Shown: positions 9,223 through 18,256, counted from the stretch's first letter. The stretch: DNA of 64,000 nucleotides from Nostoc sp. NIES-3756 (GCF_001548375.1 NZ_AP017296.1:62001-126000); one strand, 5' to 3'. The notes: a model not told the origin generated them from the sequence alone. Numbers and translations: made by a program.

Positions 9223-9462
9223 TTGGTTAAACTACCGATTCCTGGCTGTGAAGGCTTAGACATTAGTCAGCCCGTGAAGCAGCAATTCTCTGATGTGAAT
9301 TTGAGATGCTCCCGCTATACTGCTTGCATTAGTGGGAGAGTTGTTACTCTTTGTAATGCAGAGGGTCTTTTTGCCAGGATAATAAAATTTCTTGAAATTC
9401 GGAATCTGACAGTTGCCAAGTGTAGCTCTAGGCTGTTTACAGATCCAGTTCAGGTTTTATGA
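9223..9462 (+). CDS. possible small protein before beta-lactamase, uncertain
   Basis: A 79-codon frame ending in a 4-nt overlap (ATGA) with the beta-lactamase gene. It has four Cys but no recognised domain. The overlap is the only support. Confidence 0.25.
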   Translation: MVKLPIPGCEGLDISQPVKQQFSDVNLRCSRYTACISGRVVTLCNAEGLFARIIKFLEIRNLTVAKCSSRLFTDPVQVL

Positions 9463-10433
9463 TTCAAGCAACAATTAGAAGTGTGTGGTTTTATGTATTT
9501 TGTTTGTCTTTACTGATTATTGGTTGTAGCAGTAACAACTTCAGCAACAAAGCAGACAACCAAGACAGCCAAACAAATGCACCTAAAGAGGTTGTAGTAT
9601 CTAAGGCTAACAACGAAAATGAATTACGTGATCGCCTTGAACAAATCTCTCAGGCTGCTCAAGGGCGGGTTGGAATTACAGCCACAGTATTAGAAACCGG
9701 GGAAACAGTTACTGTCAATGGAGATCAGCAATTTCCAATGCAGAGTGTTTATAAATTTCCCATTGCGATGGCTGTTTTGGCTCAAGTAGACAAAGGAAAG
9801 CTAAAGTTAGACCAGAAGATTCAGATTGAGGCAAGCGATATCGTCCAGGACAGTCGCATTTTAGATGAGAACTCGCAAGGAAGGGAATACAGTCTAGCTG
9901 AATTATTGCAGTATATGGTTTCTGAAAGTGATAGTACGGCTTGTGATGCGCTGTTACGACTTATCGGTGAACCACAGCGTGCCACAAAATATTTGCGCGA
10001 TTTGGGCGTGGATGACATCGTTATAGCAAACACAGAGAATGAGATCCAGTTTGCGCAAGATCCATCATTGCAGTATCGTAACTATGCAACTCCGGATGCA
10101 GCTGTTAATTTATTACGGGCTTTCCATCAAGGGCGAGGGCTTTCAGAATCTAGTCAAACCCTACTGCGGCAATGGATGACAAAGACCTCTACAGGTTCAA
10201 ACCGGATTAAAGCGCTGTTGCCGGAGGGGACAGTTGTCGCACACAAAACAGGAACTTCGGCTACTATCGATGGCGTGACGGCAGCAACCAATGATGTGGG
10301 ATTAGTGACACTACCGGATGGGCGACATTTAGCGATCGCAGTGTTTGTTTCAGATTCGACGGCTAACAATGCAATACGTGAAGAAGTGATAGCAAAGGTT
10401 ACACGAGCCGTATGGGATGAATGGAGACAATAG
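9459..10433 (+). CDS. class A beta-lactamase (subclass A2-like), lipoprotein
   Basis: A 324-residue serine beta-lactamase. The signal ends in a lipobox (LSLLIIGCSS), so the protein is probably membrane-anchored. Motifs: SVYK (catalytic Ser70/Lys73) near residue 91, SDS where most class A enzymes have SDN (130-132), an omega loop with the A2-type ANTENEIQ, and KTGTS (234-236) near 266. The loop and the segment AATNDVGLVTLPDGRHLAIAVFV resemble the PER/CfxA branch. The N132S change may alter substrate range. Hydrolysis of beta-lactams is expected, but a cell-wall role is possible. Confidence 0.9.
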   Translation: MIQATIRSVWFYVFCLSLLIIGCSSNNFSNKADNQDSQTNAPKEVVVSKANNENELRDRLEQISQAAQGRVGITATVLETGETVTVNGDQQFPMQSVYKFPIAMAVLAQVDKGKLKLDQKIQIEASDIVQDSRILDENSQGREYSLAELLQYMVSESDSTACDALLRLIGEPQRATKYLRDLGVDDIVIANTENEIQFAQDPSLQYRNYATPDAAVNLLRAFHQGRGLSESSQTLLRQWMTKTSTGSNRIKALLPEGTVVAHKTGTSATIDGVTAATNDVGLVTLPDGRHLAIAVFVSDSTANNAIREEVIAKVTRAVWDEWRQ

Positions 10434-10477
10434 GCACTACACAAAGCAATACTGGCACTGACTCCTCCAGCGCTAGA

Positions 10478-10545
10478 ATACACGCGACTAATGCGATCAG
10501 CGAACCTGGGCGTTCCGCCATTGCAAATTTGCTGCATCTAATGCA
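10478..10545 (-). repeat. palindromic repeat, copy 1 (ICNGGTP type)
   Basis: On the minus strand, AGATGCAGCAAATTTGC precedes a palindromic core TGGCGGAACGCCCAG then GTTCGCTGATCGCA. The same unit occurs at about 38566-38620 and 42800-42862. In one minus-strand frame it reads ICNGGTPRFADRISRVYSS, very close to the copy inside the pseudogene at 42680-43078. Confidence 0.7.
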
Positions 10546-10630
10546 GAGAACCCCATTGCTCTCATTTTCAGAATCAAGCTTTGATAATTGTTTTCCAAAA
10601 GTGACACAATAGGGTTAAGTACCAACATTT

Positions 10631-11002
10631 TTAGTTGAGTCTACAGCTTGCAGTAAGTTCTATATTTAAAAAAGTTCCTGAGCGGGGTGTAATTGAACGC
10701 AATTGCTGAACAAAAGCATTAAATCTCTCATCAGTTATTCCGAAGCCAGCTTCAGCACAAGCAGACAAACCTCCTTCGATGGGAATAGGAGAACCATTCC
10801 TGGGACTATAGACAATGAATTTATCAACAGTACCAGTACCAACTGCAAACCCGATAAGTTGGCGAACTGTTCGCAAAGCAGCATTATCTAATCCACCACC
10901 AATACTGCCAATACTGATATTAACAGCGCGACTTTCAGCCAATGCCGGCGCACTCATCGACAATATTGCTCCGACAATCATCAAACTGGTAAACTTCTTC
11001 AT
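10631..11002 (-). CDS. small secreted hypothetical protein
   Basis: A 123-residue protein with a clear signal peptide (MKKFTSLMIVGAILSMSAPALA, cleavage likely after ALA). The mature region is short, with two Cys (LSACAEAG, TASCRLN) that could pair and a conserved-looking RTVRQLIGFAVGTGTVDKF. Unassigned. Convergent with the beta-lactamase gene. Confidence 0.65.
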   Translation of the reverse strand: MKKFTSLMIVGAILSMSAPALAESRAVNISIGSIGGGLDNAALRTVRQLIGFAVGTGTVDKFIVYSPRNGSPIPIEGGLSACAEAGFGITDERFNAFVQQLRSITPRSGTFLNIELTASCRLN

Positions 11003-11364
11003 TTTCTCTCTCTAAAAAATTGAAAAACTAATACAGAGGTTTCATTGCTCACTAGTTAATATGCGGACATTATCTGAAGATGATCATTTATTAAAGCAGG
11101 GTTTAAGGAACAGCTTTATTAGACATGAGCGTTTTGAGAGTTAAAGCTATCACTTACGCTTGGGTTTCCTCTAACAATCATGCTGTAAGACTGTCTTAAA
11201 CGGGCGGGTAAGTTCAAAGCAGCTATACACTCTACTTTAAGCCCAGGCGAGCGCAACTCACAACTCAGAATTATTTAGCAATTCCTATCAAAATGAGGAG
11301 GTCAAAACAAAATTTTACAAGACATTCTAGAGTTAAACCTTGAAAATTTCGGCTGGCAAAGATT
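11003..11364. other. intergenic, no gene seen
   Basis: About 360 bases between divergent genes. No convincing frame, hairpin or repeat. Confidence 0.45.
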
Positions 11365-11727
11365 ATGACAATATCTTTGAATCACACTATAGTTCCTGCA
11401 CATGATAAAGAAGCATCTGCACAGTTTTTTGCACAAATTTTTGGCTTAAAAGTCGAATCTGTCGGTCATTTCGTGGCTGTGCGCGTTAATGACACACTCA
11501 CACTGGATTTTGATGACAGAAAAACATTTGAGTCTCATCATTACGCTTTTCATGTCAGCGATGAAGAATTTAACACTATCTTTGCCAGAATCAAACAAGC
11601 TGGTCTGGAATATAGTAGCGACCCTATGCACCATAATCAAGGAGAAATTAACCATAGAAAAGGAGGGCGTGGGTTCTATTTTTATGACCCAAATGGCCAT
11701 AACTTGGAACTATTGACCCGTGATTAA
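11365..11727 (+). CDS. VOC family protein
   Basis: A 120-residue glyoxalase/bleomycin-resistance/dioxygenase-fold protein. Pattern: NHTIVPAHDKEASAQFFAQIFGLK, a central HHYAFHVSDEEF, and the C-terminal FYDPNGHNLELLTRD with the metal-ligand Glu. Distinct from the VOC gene at 7.7 kb. Substrate unknown. Single-gene transcript. Confidence 0.85.
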   Translation: MTISLNHTIVPAHDKEASAQFFAQIFGLKVESVGHFVAVRVNDTLTLDFDDRKTFESHHYAFHVSDEEFNTIFARIKQAGLEYSSDPMHHNQGEINHRKGGRGFYFYDPNGHNLELLTRD

Positions 11728-11928
11728 TGAAAATCAACTTACTTTACACAAAGCTTTCTCAAGACAGCTGGTAAATTGGGAGGAGCCATTTCACTCTAAG
11801 ACAATGTTCCGCTTACGCAAGCCATAGTTTGCTGGTCGATTGTCCATATCATCGGCACATACAGCAGCCGTGTTTATTCTTCGGATGTATTGTATTAGTG
11901 GGGCATAAATTCTTAGAGGATAAGTGCC

Positions 11929-12300
11929 ATGATACTAACACAACCTGAAATTCAACAAGTTTTAGAGCGAGTCAAAGCTACTTTTCCCAACTTTACTGAC
12001 TGGGAATATAACAATGAAAACAACGAGGAGTATTTTGGCTTCTCGGTATGGGGAAAGTTTGAAATCAAAACGGAAGAACTAATAATGCCACGACGGTTTT
12101 TTATCACACTTGATACTAATCATGAAGATAAATGGCAAGGATGTTTAACGATAGGGCTACATAGCTATCTGTGGTCAAGTGCTGATGTAGGTGATGCCCA
12201 CTTAGTGAATACTGACCCTTGCGAAACTTTAGATCAGGCAATTACAGCACTTAAGGCGAAAATATCAGAACTATTCCAAGTTTTCTTAGCAGGAATTTAG
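11929..12300 (+). CDS. conserved hypothetical protein (123 aa)
   Basis: Unrecognised alpha/beta protein. Aromatic-rich N-terminal half (FPNFTDWEYNNENNEEYFGF), a strand MPRRFFITLDTN and a C-terminal helix ending in ELFQVFLAGI. No signal peptide. Start ATG at 11929 after GATAAGTGCC; the ribosome site is weak. Confidence 0.55.
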   Translation: MILTQPEIQQVLERVKATFPNFTDWEYNNENNEEYFGFSVWGKFEIKTEELIMPRRFFITLDTNHEDKWQGCLTIGLHSYLWSSADVGDAHLVNTDPCETLDQAITALKAKISELFQVFLAGI

Positions 12301-12427
12301 GAAGATTTAGCGATCGCATATAAATTTTCTCGCTTGAAAAATCACAGGCGAGCATGTGCAGAATATATTCACTGATAGCTATTCTATTAGATAAGGTTTT
12401 AGCAAAATCAGCAGCAGGTGTTTTAGT

Positions 12428-12763
12428 ATGACTAACCCTCAACCCCCACTGCCACAACCCCAACTAGAGCCTGCGGGTATTACCTTTGATCAGTATGCAG
12501 AATTTACTCCAGAAAAGTTGGAACTGTGGAACGGATACCTGGGCTACGGCGGACAGGATCAATTGGGGTTTCATTTGGCTGTGTTAAGGAATATGGGACT
12601 ACTCGTAGCAGTTCGTCACACAGAATTGTCATTGTGGATAGAAGCACTAGACCGTCATCTTAGAGAAAAATTAGAAACTACCACGAGTCAACCGGAAATA
12701 GCCGAAACAATGCTGAATCGGGCTATAGAAGATTTAGCAGCAGTGGCAGAGTATTTAGAGTGA
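12428..12763 (+). CDS. hypothetical protein (111 aa)
   Basis: Unrecognised, helical, cytosolic. The N-terminus is Pro/Gln-rich (MTNPQPPLPQPQLEPAG). A conserved-looking middle contains ELWNGYLGYGGQDQLGFHLAVLRNMG; the C-terminus is acidic. Just upstream of the CoA-binding gene (45 nt) and possibly cotranscribed. Confidence 0.55.
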   Translation: MTNPQPPLPQPQLEPAGITFDQYAEFTPEKLELWNGYLGYGGQDQLGFHLAVLRNMGLLVAVRHTELSLWIEALDRHLREKLETTTSQPEIAETMLNRAIEDLAAVAEYLE

Positions 12764-12808
12764 TACTGTCTAATGCTAAACTGAGCTTGAATTTTGAGAA
12801 TTGAGAAT

Positions 12809-13228
12809 ATGCCTCTTTTAATAAGAAATGACAACACTATGCGTGACGTGTTGACCTATGCCAAAGTCATAGCGGTTGTTGGTCATTCTGACAAACCAGA
12901 GCGCACCAGTTATCAAATAGCCCAATTTCTATTGAGTGTGGGCTATACCGTCTATCCTGTAAACCCAACTGTAAAGGAAATTGATGGTCAACTTTCCTAT
13001 TCTTCACTTCAAGAAATTCCAGAGACGATAGATATTGTCAATATTTTTCGGCGTTCTGAGTACTTGAGTGAAGTTGTGGAGCAAGCAATTAGCATTAACG
13101 CTAAAACTATCTGGGGGCAACTGGGCGTTTCTAATCAACAAGCAGCACAAAAAGCCCTCTTATCAGGGCTAAATGTGATGATGAATGCTTGCATTAAAGT
13201 TGAGTATCTGCGATTAGGGATTGGTTAA
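12809..13228 (+). CDS. CoA-binding (YccU-like) protein
   Basis: About 139 residues, a single Rossmann-type CoA-binding domain. The loop VIAVVGHSDKPERTSYQIAQ binds the nucleotide; VYPVNPTVKEIDGQ and IDIVNIFRRSEYL are the family strands; the end IWGQLGVSNQQAAQKAL leads to ACIKVEYLRLG. The ATG at 12809 is chosen over a TTG five codons upstream. Cellular role not established. Confidence 0.88.
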   Translation: MPLLIRNDNTMRDVLTYAKVIAVVGHSDKPERTSYQIAQFLLSVGYTVYPVNPTVKEIDGQLSYSSLQEIPETIDIVNIFRRSEYLSEVVEQAISINAKTIWGQLGVSNQQAAQKALLSGLNVMMNACIKVEYLRLGIG

Positions 13229-13272
13229 TGCAAAAAATCTAGCACCTCCAAGCGCGATCGCATGACATTTTA

Positions 13273-14757
13273 TCAAACCTCATTCATATCATTGACCTGT
13301 TTCACGAAAATGCCTTGACCTGGGGTTAGTAAATTATCTGGATCGTAACGTCGCTTTGCACTTACCAAATTTCCCCAAACTCGACCAAAATGCTGCTGCC
13401 AATCCTTTTTGGAAAAGGGAATAGCATCTACGGAATATTTGTAACCACCCAAGTCACGGTTTTGCTCAAATAGTTTGCGATTATCAGACAGCATCCGTGT
13501 AACTACAACATCTTCTGGTGGTGCTGCTGTTCGCAAAATAGAAAAGAGAAACACCATCTCTTCTGTGGGAACTCGGAACAATGGTAGATGAAAACGCTTG
13601 GTTTTGACTGGATACAGCAGAATTGGGCCTTGACCTGTGTCAGCTAACGTTAAGTTGGCAGCGACTTCACCCACAAAACTGTTAACTGCGCTACTAGGTA
13701 CAAACAAATCTAACCAGGGATGAGGATAAGACCAAACACCAATAGATTTGAGAAAAGCCACAGTTGGTGCTAAACGATTTAAAAAATCAAAGTAACTTTT
13801 ATCTTCGATTTTTTCTGTACCTGGAGTATAGTTTAAGCCTTCAAGTAAAACGCTGTTATTGGGAATGTTTGGTGGGCTGTAAAAGCTCGCGGCTTCTAAA
13901 AGATAACGCCATCCCCCAGTATCTTTTGCAATTAACTGCCCTTCTACATAGTTAAAACGCTGCTCATTGATTAGTAAGCGTTGGTCACGAGTAAATGTGG
14001 CTAAATCGTCATAATATAGTTCAAATACACGCACATTAGTAGCAGCATGAATTAGTTTCACAGTGGCTTGAACAATAATTCCGCATTGACCTAGCCCTGC
14101 CAGTACAGATTCCCATAGATGGCTGTTTTCTAGAGGTGAACATGTTTTCAACTGACCAGTACCAGTCACCACTTTGAGTTCTAAAACATTATCAACTTGT
14201 ACACCATAACGATGAGTTGCACCGCCGATACCCCCTACCGATAAAGTTCCACCAATCGAAAGTTCTATATAATCTGTGAGAACAGGTGGCGTTAATCCTT
14301 GCACGAGAGTCTGTTGCAATAACTGACTCCACAACACCCCTGCATCTACAACAGCACGGTCTGTACCCACAAAATGAATCTTGTTGAGCGTACTCATGTT
14401 AATCACAATGCCAGCTTCTACTTGTGATTGTCCGTAAGTAGAATGACCTTGACCTCGTGCTGCTACTTTAATTTGATGAGTGCGTGCAAATCGAATAATT
14501 TGGACAATATCTTCAATTGACTCTGGGTGAAGTACTGCTATTGGCTGACGATGTATTATGTTACCGAAGTCAACACTAGCACTAGCCAGAGTTTCACTAT
14601 CAGTATAAAGCTTACCGTCTAGTGGCGGGATGCTTTCAAAAATGGATGAGGCATTGGCAGATGTTACCCAACTACGCCCAACAACATCAAACCCAATCAC
14701 AACAGCAGTGGCAACTAAACCCTGCAAGACTTGGCGGCGTGAAGTATTTTGATTCAT
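13273..14757 (-). CDS. Tat-exported FAD-linked oxidoreductase, cytokinin dehydrogenase-like
   Basis: A 494-residue flavoprotein. The N-terminus SRRQVLQGLVATAVV is a twin-arginine signal. The FAD-binding PCMH domain has ARGQGHSTYGQ, where the His of GHS is the usual covalent flavin site, then GGTLSVGGIGGATHRYGVQ. The C-terminal cytokinin-binding-type domain has PHPWLDLFVPSS and ends LVSAKRRYDPDNLLTPGQGIF. These match cytokinin dehydrogenases (oxidative removal of the isoprenoid side chain), known from Nostoc by literature I recall. A generic sugar or alcohol oxidase is the alternative. Confidence 0.8.
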   Translation of the reverse strand: MNQNTSRRQVLQGLVATAVVIGFDVVGRSWVTSANASSIFESIPPLDGKLYTDSETLASASVDFGNIIHRQPIAVLHPESIEDIVQIIRFARTHQIKVAARGQGHSTYGQSQVEAGIVINMSTLNKIHFVGTDRAVVDAGVLWSQLLQQTLVQGLTPPVLTDYIELSIGGTLSVGGIGGATHRYGVQVDNVLELKVVTGTGQLKTCSPLENSHLWESVLAGLGQCGIIVQATVKLIHAATNVRVFELYYDDLATFTRDQRLLINEQRFNYVEGQLIAKDTGGWRYLLEAASFYSPPNIPNNSVLLEGLNYTPGTEKIEDKSYFDFLNRLAPTVAFLKSIGVWSYPHPWLDLFVPSSAVNSFVGEVAANLTLADTGQGPILLYPVKTKRFHLPLFRVPTEEMVFLFSILRTAAPPEDVVVTRMLSDNRKLFEQNRDLGGYKYSVDAIPFSKKDWQQHFGRVWGNLVSAKRRYDPDNLLTPGQGIFVKQVNDMNEV

Positions 14758-15014
14758 GAGTTTCTACTTGAAACATGAATTTTTCCAATATACAATCATT
14801 GGGTTACTAGCATGGTTAAATACTGTTACAGCTTTTACACGAGAATGCTTGTTTCTCTGACCGCGATTGAGCCAACATCTCCACATCCTTTGACCAAAGC
14901 CAAATACAAATTAGATGACTTCACCCCAATAACTCCTGGCTGAATTTCACTCTTTCAACCTGATAAGGCTTGGGAGCTTTAGATTGTTTCCTAATTCTCT
15001 GCACACATCCAAAC

Positions 15015-15056
15015 ATTTGTGGGACAGCAATGATATTTAACTGCTGTCCCACAAAT
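15015..15056 (-). terminator. 15-bp perfect hairpin after fasciclin gene
   Basis: Arms ATTTGTGGGACAGCA and TGCTGTCCCACAAAT are exact inverted repeats around a 12-nt loop, 32 nt beyond the stop of the minus-strand fasciclin gene. Position and stability fit a terminator, though the following T-run is weak. Confidence 0.7.
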
Positions 15057-15087
15057 TCAAATCCATTTTTGCTATTTCAACAAATGT

Positions 15088-15492
15088 TTATGCTGGAATT
15101 AATACTGTGTCAATCACATGAATCACACCGTTATCAGCTTCCACATCTGGTGTGGTAACTGTAGCATCATTTATTTTCACACCACCATTCGATGCGTCAA
15201 TCCTTACATTGCTTCCTTCAACAGTTGGAGCCGAGTCTAAATTGACCACATCTGCTGCCAACACTTTCCCTGAAACAACATGATAAGTAAGAATTTTCGT
15301 TAATTTAGGGATGTCTTTGAGTAGTGCGTCTACCGTCCCTGCGGGTAGCTTAGAAAATGCCTCGTCAGTTGGTGCAAAGACTGTAAATGGCCCTGGCCCT
15401 TTGAGGGTATCTACTAACCCAGCAGCTTGAACTGCTGCTACTAAGGTATTAAAGGAACCAGCGCCCACAGCAGTATCAACGATGTCAGCCAT
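15088..15492 (-). CDS. fasciclin (FAS1) domain protein
   Basis: A 134-residue single FAS1 domain with no signal peptide. Diagnostic segments: [35 protein letters not shown] (H1-like box), [10 protein letters not shown] (YH motif) and [13 protein letters not shown] at the end. FAS1 domains mediate adhesion or ligand binding. The lack of an export signal is normal for the short cyanobacterial form. Confidence 0.93.
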   Translation of the reverse strand: MADIVDTAVGAGSFNTLVAAVQAAGLVDTLKGPGPFTVFAPTDEAFSKLPAGTVDALLKDIPKLTKILTYHVVSGKVLAADVVNLDSAPTVEGSNVRIDASNGGVKINDATVTTPDVEADNGVIHVIDTVLIPA

Positions 15493-15692
15493 GTGTTTTT
15501 AAAGTGTCTGTATATTTCGTTACTAAATATATACTTTTATCCAGATAATTACTATCTATCTACAGAGGGTTCAAAATAGGTTAGTAACTTGATATTAATA
15601 AATGAATTAGGAAAAATAAATCATTGATGTCTGCGCTCTCCTAAATTTAAAAATTTTTAGAAAAGAAGATTGATTGGTGAAATAATACTAAG

Positions 15693-16556
15693 CTAACCTA
15701 CTTCTAGGCTTGTCACAGCAAATACACGATTTATAAGCAAGTTAGGCATTCCCTTATTGTACATCCGAGCAACTTCGGAAACTGGCTTCATCCCGTAACG
15801 TTGAGCCAACCTTATTGCTTGTGAATTAGCATCTGGCACATCAAGAAACACCAAAGCATCACCATTAAAAGCAAGCAAGGCGAGTAAGAGTTGCTCGGCA
15901 ATTTGTTCATTGTCAGCATTTAACGGCCCAATCCGCAAACCTGTGTGGCTTTGGCGGATGACTCCATAACCAACAATTTGCCCATCTCTAACAACTGCAT
16001 ATGCAGCACTGTTTGGTTGCTTTACCCAAAGTCGTAGAAACTGCTCGCGCTCTGCCGGAAACAGCTTTTGCTCATAAGCCACTAACTGATCAAAAGGTAT
16101 AGTTCTAAGTTCTACAATGCCATCCGGTGCAATGCCGCCACCTACAGCCTGATAACGAATATGACGATAAGCGATTTGAAAACCCGATTTCTTGTAGTTC
16201 TCCTGTTGAGCAATTACTCCATCTAAGCTAATGTTACGCTCACTACCAAGGTATGCCATTGCTGTCTTCCACATCTTTATGCCAAAACCTCGCCCCCGAA
16301 ACTGCTCCTTGACAATATAAAAGCCAATAACGGCAAAGTTTTGAGAGTACGCAACAGCAGAAATACTTGCTACAAGTTCATTATTTAATTCCCCCACGAA
16401 AAAACCGTATTGATCCGCTTGGTAAAAACATTCAGCGTCATAAATTCCTGGATTCCAGCCTTCAATCGCTGCCCAATCAATTACCACATCTAATTCTGAC
16501 CTCTTCATTGGTCGAATGGTAAAATTGTCCATTGTCATCGGTGTTATTGCAGTCAT
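15693..16556 (-). CDS. GNAT N-acetyltransferase, two-domain
   Basis: A 287-residue protein with an N-terminal GNAT domain (VVIDWAAIEGWNPGIYDAE, then acetyl-CoA loop EQFRGRGFGIKMW) and a C-terminal Acetyltransf_18-like domain (RDGQIVGYGVIRQSHTGLRIGPLNA, DVPDANSQAIRLAQRYGMK). The same architecture occurs in YitH-like acetyltransferases. Substrate unknown. Transcribed alone. Confidence 0.88.
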   Translation of the reverse strand: MTAITPMTMDNFTIRPMKRSELDVVIDWAAIEGWNPGIYDAECFYQADQYGFFVGELNNELVASISAVAYSQNFAVIGFYIVKEQFRGRGFGIKMWKTAMAYLGSERNISLDGVIAQQENYKKSGFQIAYRHIRYQAVGGGIAPDGIVELRTIPFDQLVAYEQKLFPAEREQFLRLWVKQPNSAAYAVVRDGQIVGYGVIRQSHTGLRIGPLNADNEQIAEQLLLALLAFNGDALVFLDVPDANSQAIRLAQRYGMKPVSEVARMYNKGMPNLLINRVFAVTSLEVG

Positions 16557-16648
16557 AACATTTTTCTATTTTTATTCACTTATCGCCCACAATCTCAAGA
16601 TAAGCTAGTTGTAGCTAATTTCTTACTTCTTGAACAGGTGAACACAGT

Positions 16649-16894
16649 ATGCTGCCTGGTGCAGCTTTAAGAAAAACAGGCGAGGGTTGGGAATTTGCAT
16701 CTGTTGCTGCATTAGAAGATTTTATCTGGGATAACCTATAGCAGTTGCTAGAATTTATCCCTCTCAAGCGACAGTATGTAGTTAAAAACGAAGTCTGCGA
16801 TATACTAGCCCTGGATGAGCAAAAGCAGTTAGTCATCTTAGAATTAAAAATGCTGAGGATAGACAAATGCGGCTGGCCTCAATCCAGTAACTAA
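16649..16894 (+). pseudogene. NucS/DUF91-like nuclease remnant with internal stop
   Basis: An 82-codon frame with a TAG at 16739-16741. Read through, it gives WEFASVAALEDFIWDNL then QLLEFIPLKRQYVVKNEVCD, DILALDEQKQLVILELK. The Asp and Glu-x-Lys match the catalytic DxD/ExK strands of NucS/DUF91 PD-(D/E)XK nucleases. The frame diverges right after ELK and stops, so the gene lost its 3' part as well. Confidence 0.7.
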
Positions 16895-17380
16895 TGTCAG
16901 GTAGGCTAATGATTATCTTCTGCTGCTCAATATAATCTGGGCGATCGCTAGAAGGCGGGACGGAGCATCGTCGCATATATCCTCGCCTGATCCTTCCTCA
17001 GCTTTCCAAATCAACACTCCATCACCAACTTGCTAGATGTGATTGCTTCTCTTAATAATAATTAAAATCATTGAATTTTTATATATATTTCTATCAATTT
17101 CTGATGATACTTGTTTGCTTATAGTTTAATTAAATCAAGTAAGGAAAAATCTAAGCTTTTCCGTACAAGCCGTACAAGTGATACGTAACTAAATGTTTAA
17201 TATCATGATTTGATTTTAAGTAAATCATGAATCTTTCGTCTTGGGTTTCATTCATTAATTCAACTTACCCATAAATTTATAAAAGTCTTAGGATTAAAAA
17301 GTTTTGCCTTTTATTTAATGAGAGTAATTAAAGCCAAAACCTATTCCTTAAACATAATATATTTCCGGAGGCAACCAACC
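16895..17380. other. AT-rich intergenic region with a repeat copy
   Basis: About 485 bases. Contains a HIP1 site followed by GGCGGGACGGAGCATCGTCGC at 16954-16974, the reverse complement of a repeat near 3894-3912. The rest is AT-rich with no gene visible. Confidence 0.55.
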
Positions 17381-17536
17381 ATGCGAAATATAGATTTTAA
17401 ACCCTTAACTGAAGAAGAGCGGAAGAGAAATGAATATCTTGACAAACTCAATCATGCTCCCTATCCCACAATCTTCTTGATCATATTTGGGATGTTCTTA
17501 CTATTTACTATCGGTGTTTTATTGAGCGCTTTTTAA
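17381..17536 (+). CDS. small single-span membrane protein (51 aa)
   Basis: 51 residues: a polar N-terminus (MRNIDFKPLTEEERKRNEY) and one C-terminal transmembrane helix (TIFLIIFGMFLLFTIGVLL). GGAGG at 17368-17372 sits 8 nt before the ATG, which fixes this start although the frame is open further upstream. A strong hairpin follows. Function unknown. Confidence 0.75.
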   Translation: MRNIDFKPLTEEERKRNEYLDKLNHAPYPTIFLIIFGMFLLFTIGVLLSAF

Positions 17537-17543
17537 CTCAAAA

Positions 17544-17569
17544 AGGCTCAAGTATTTCTACTTGAGCCT
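17544..17569 (+). terminator. intrinsic-terminator hairpin
   Basis: Arms AGGCTCAAGTA and TACTTGAGCCT form a perfect 11-bp stem with a TTTC loop, 8 nt after the stop of the small membrane protein gene. Confidence 0.8.
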
Positions 17570-17632
17570 CGACTACATGAAATTAATTTGTTGAAAAAAG
17601 CAAATTAGCTCAAATAACCCAAAGAGTGAACC

Positions 17633-17914
17633 TTAGTAACGGCTACGTCCACCATAGTTACCTTGATTGCCACCAAATGAACTTCTATTTTCTCTGGGTT
17701 TAGCCTTGTTTACTTTCAAGTCTCGTCCCATCCACTCTGCACCATCAAGAGCCTCAATAGCTGCTGTTTCTTCAGCATCCGAACTCATTTCCACAAAACC
17801 GAAACCACGTAGTTGTCCTGTTTCGCGGTCAGTAGGTAACTGAACACGCTTGACAGAACCATATTCTGCGAAAACACCACTTAAGGTATCTTGGGTAACT
17901 GGGTGTGGTGCTAA
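17633..17914 (-). pseudogene. RRM RNA-binding protein, 5' end missing
   Basis: The minus-strand frame gives VTQDTLSGVFAEYGSVKRVQ, TGQLRGFGFVEM (RNP1), AIEALDGAEWMGRDLKV and a Gly-rich end GGNQGNYGGRSRY, the cyanobacterial Rbp type. The first strand with RNP2 (normally MSIYVGNL) and the start codon are absent: homology stops at about 17905 and unrelated sequence begins. The junction suggests a deletion or insertion. Relatives bind RNA during cold or stress. Confidence 0.8.
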
Positions 17915-17987
17915 GTATGAGCGTGATTATACAGCACGAGTGCATTGGGATTGTGCGGACTGTGGTTGGATGGATGATACTGTGTAG
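17910..17987 (+). pseudogene. possible 3' fragment of an unknown Cys-rich protein
   Basis: Starting at the point where the RRM gene homology ends, a plus-strand frame reads AKYERDYTARVHWDC then ADCGWMDDTV and stops at 17985-17987. The CxxC with flanking Trp looks like the tail of a real protein. No start or upstream part is present. Weak. Confidence 0.3.
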
Positions 17988-18055
17988 AAATCTTCAATCT
18001 GGGTTTTTCTGCTTCCCGTTATCATTTATAAAAGAACCAATTGATATTAAATTGT

Positions 18056-18256
18056 ATGACAGTTAATCTTCAAATCGATGAAGTTTTAATTCAAGAAGCT
18101 CTAGCTCTGAGTACCCAACAAAATGAACGTGATGTGGTTGAACAAGCTCTCCGTGAATATGTACAACGCCGTCAGCAAATGAAAATACTAGATTTGTTTG
18201 GCACAATTGACTATGACGATGATTACAATTACAAACAGCAGCGACATCAGGAATGA
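18056..18256 (+). CDS. vapB: VapB-type antitoxin
   Basis: A 66-residue protein. MTVNLQIDEVLIQEALALS is the ribbon-helix-helix N-terminus of DUF2191-type VapB antitoxins; ERDVVEQALREYVQRRQ is the second helix; the acidic tail LFGTIDYDDDYNYKQQ would wrap the toxin. It overlaps the vapC start by 4 nt. The partner toxin gene is destroyed, so this antitoxin is now an orphan. Confidence 0.85.
   Translation: MTVNLQIDEVLIQEALALSTQQNERDVVEQALREYVQRRQQMKILDLFGTIDYDDDYNYKQQRHQE

Noticed and set aside
10154..10537. 127-codon minus-strand frame inside the beta-lactamase gene
   Set aside because: It is antisense to a well-supported gene. Only its first residues are of interest, because they lie in the palindromic repeat.
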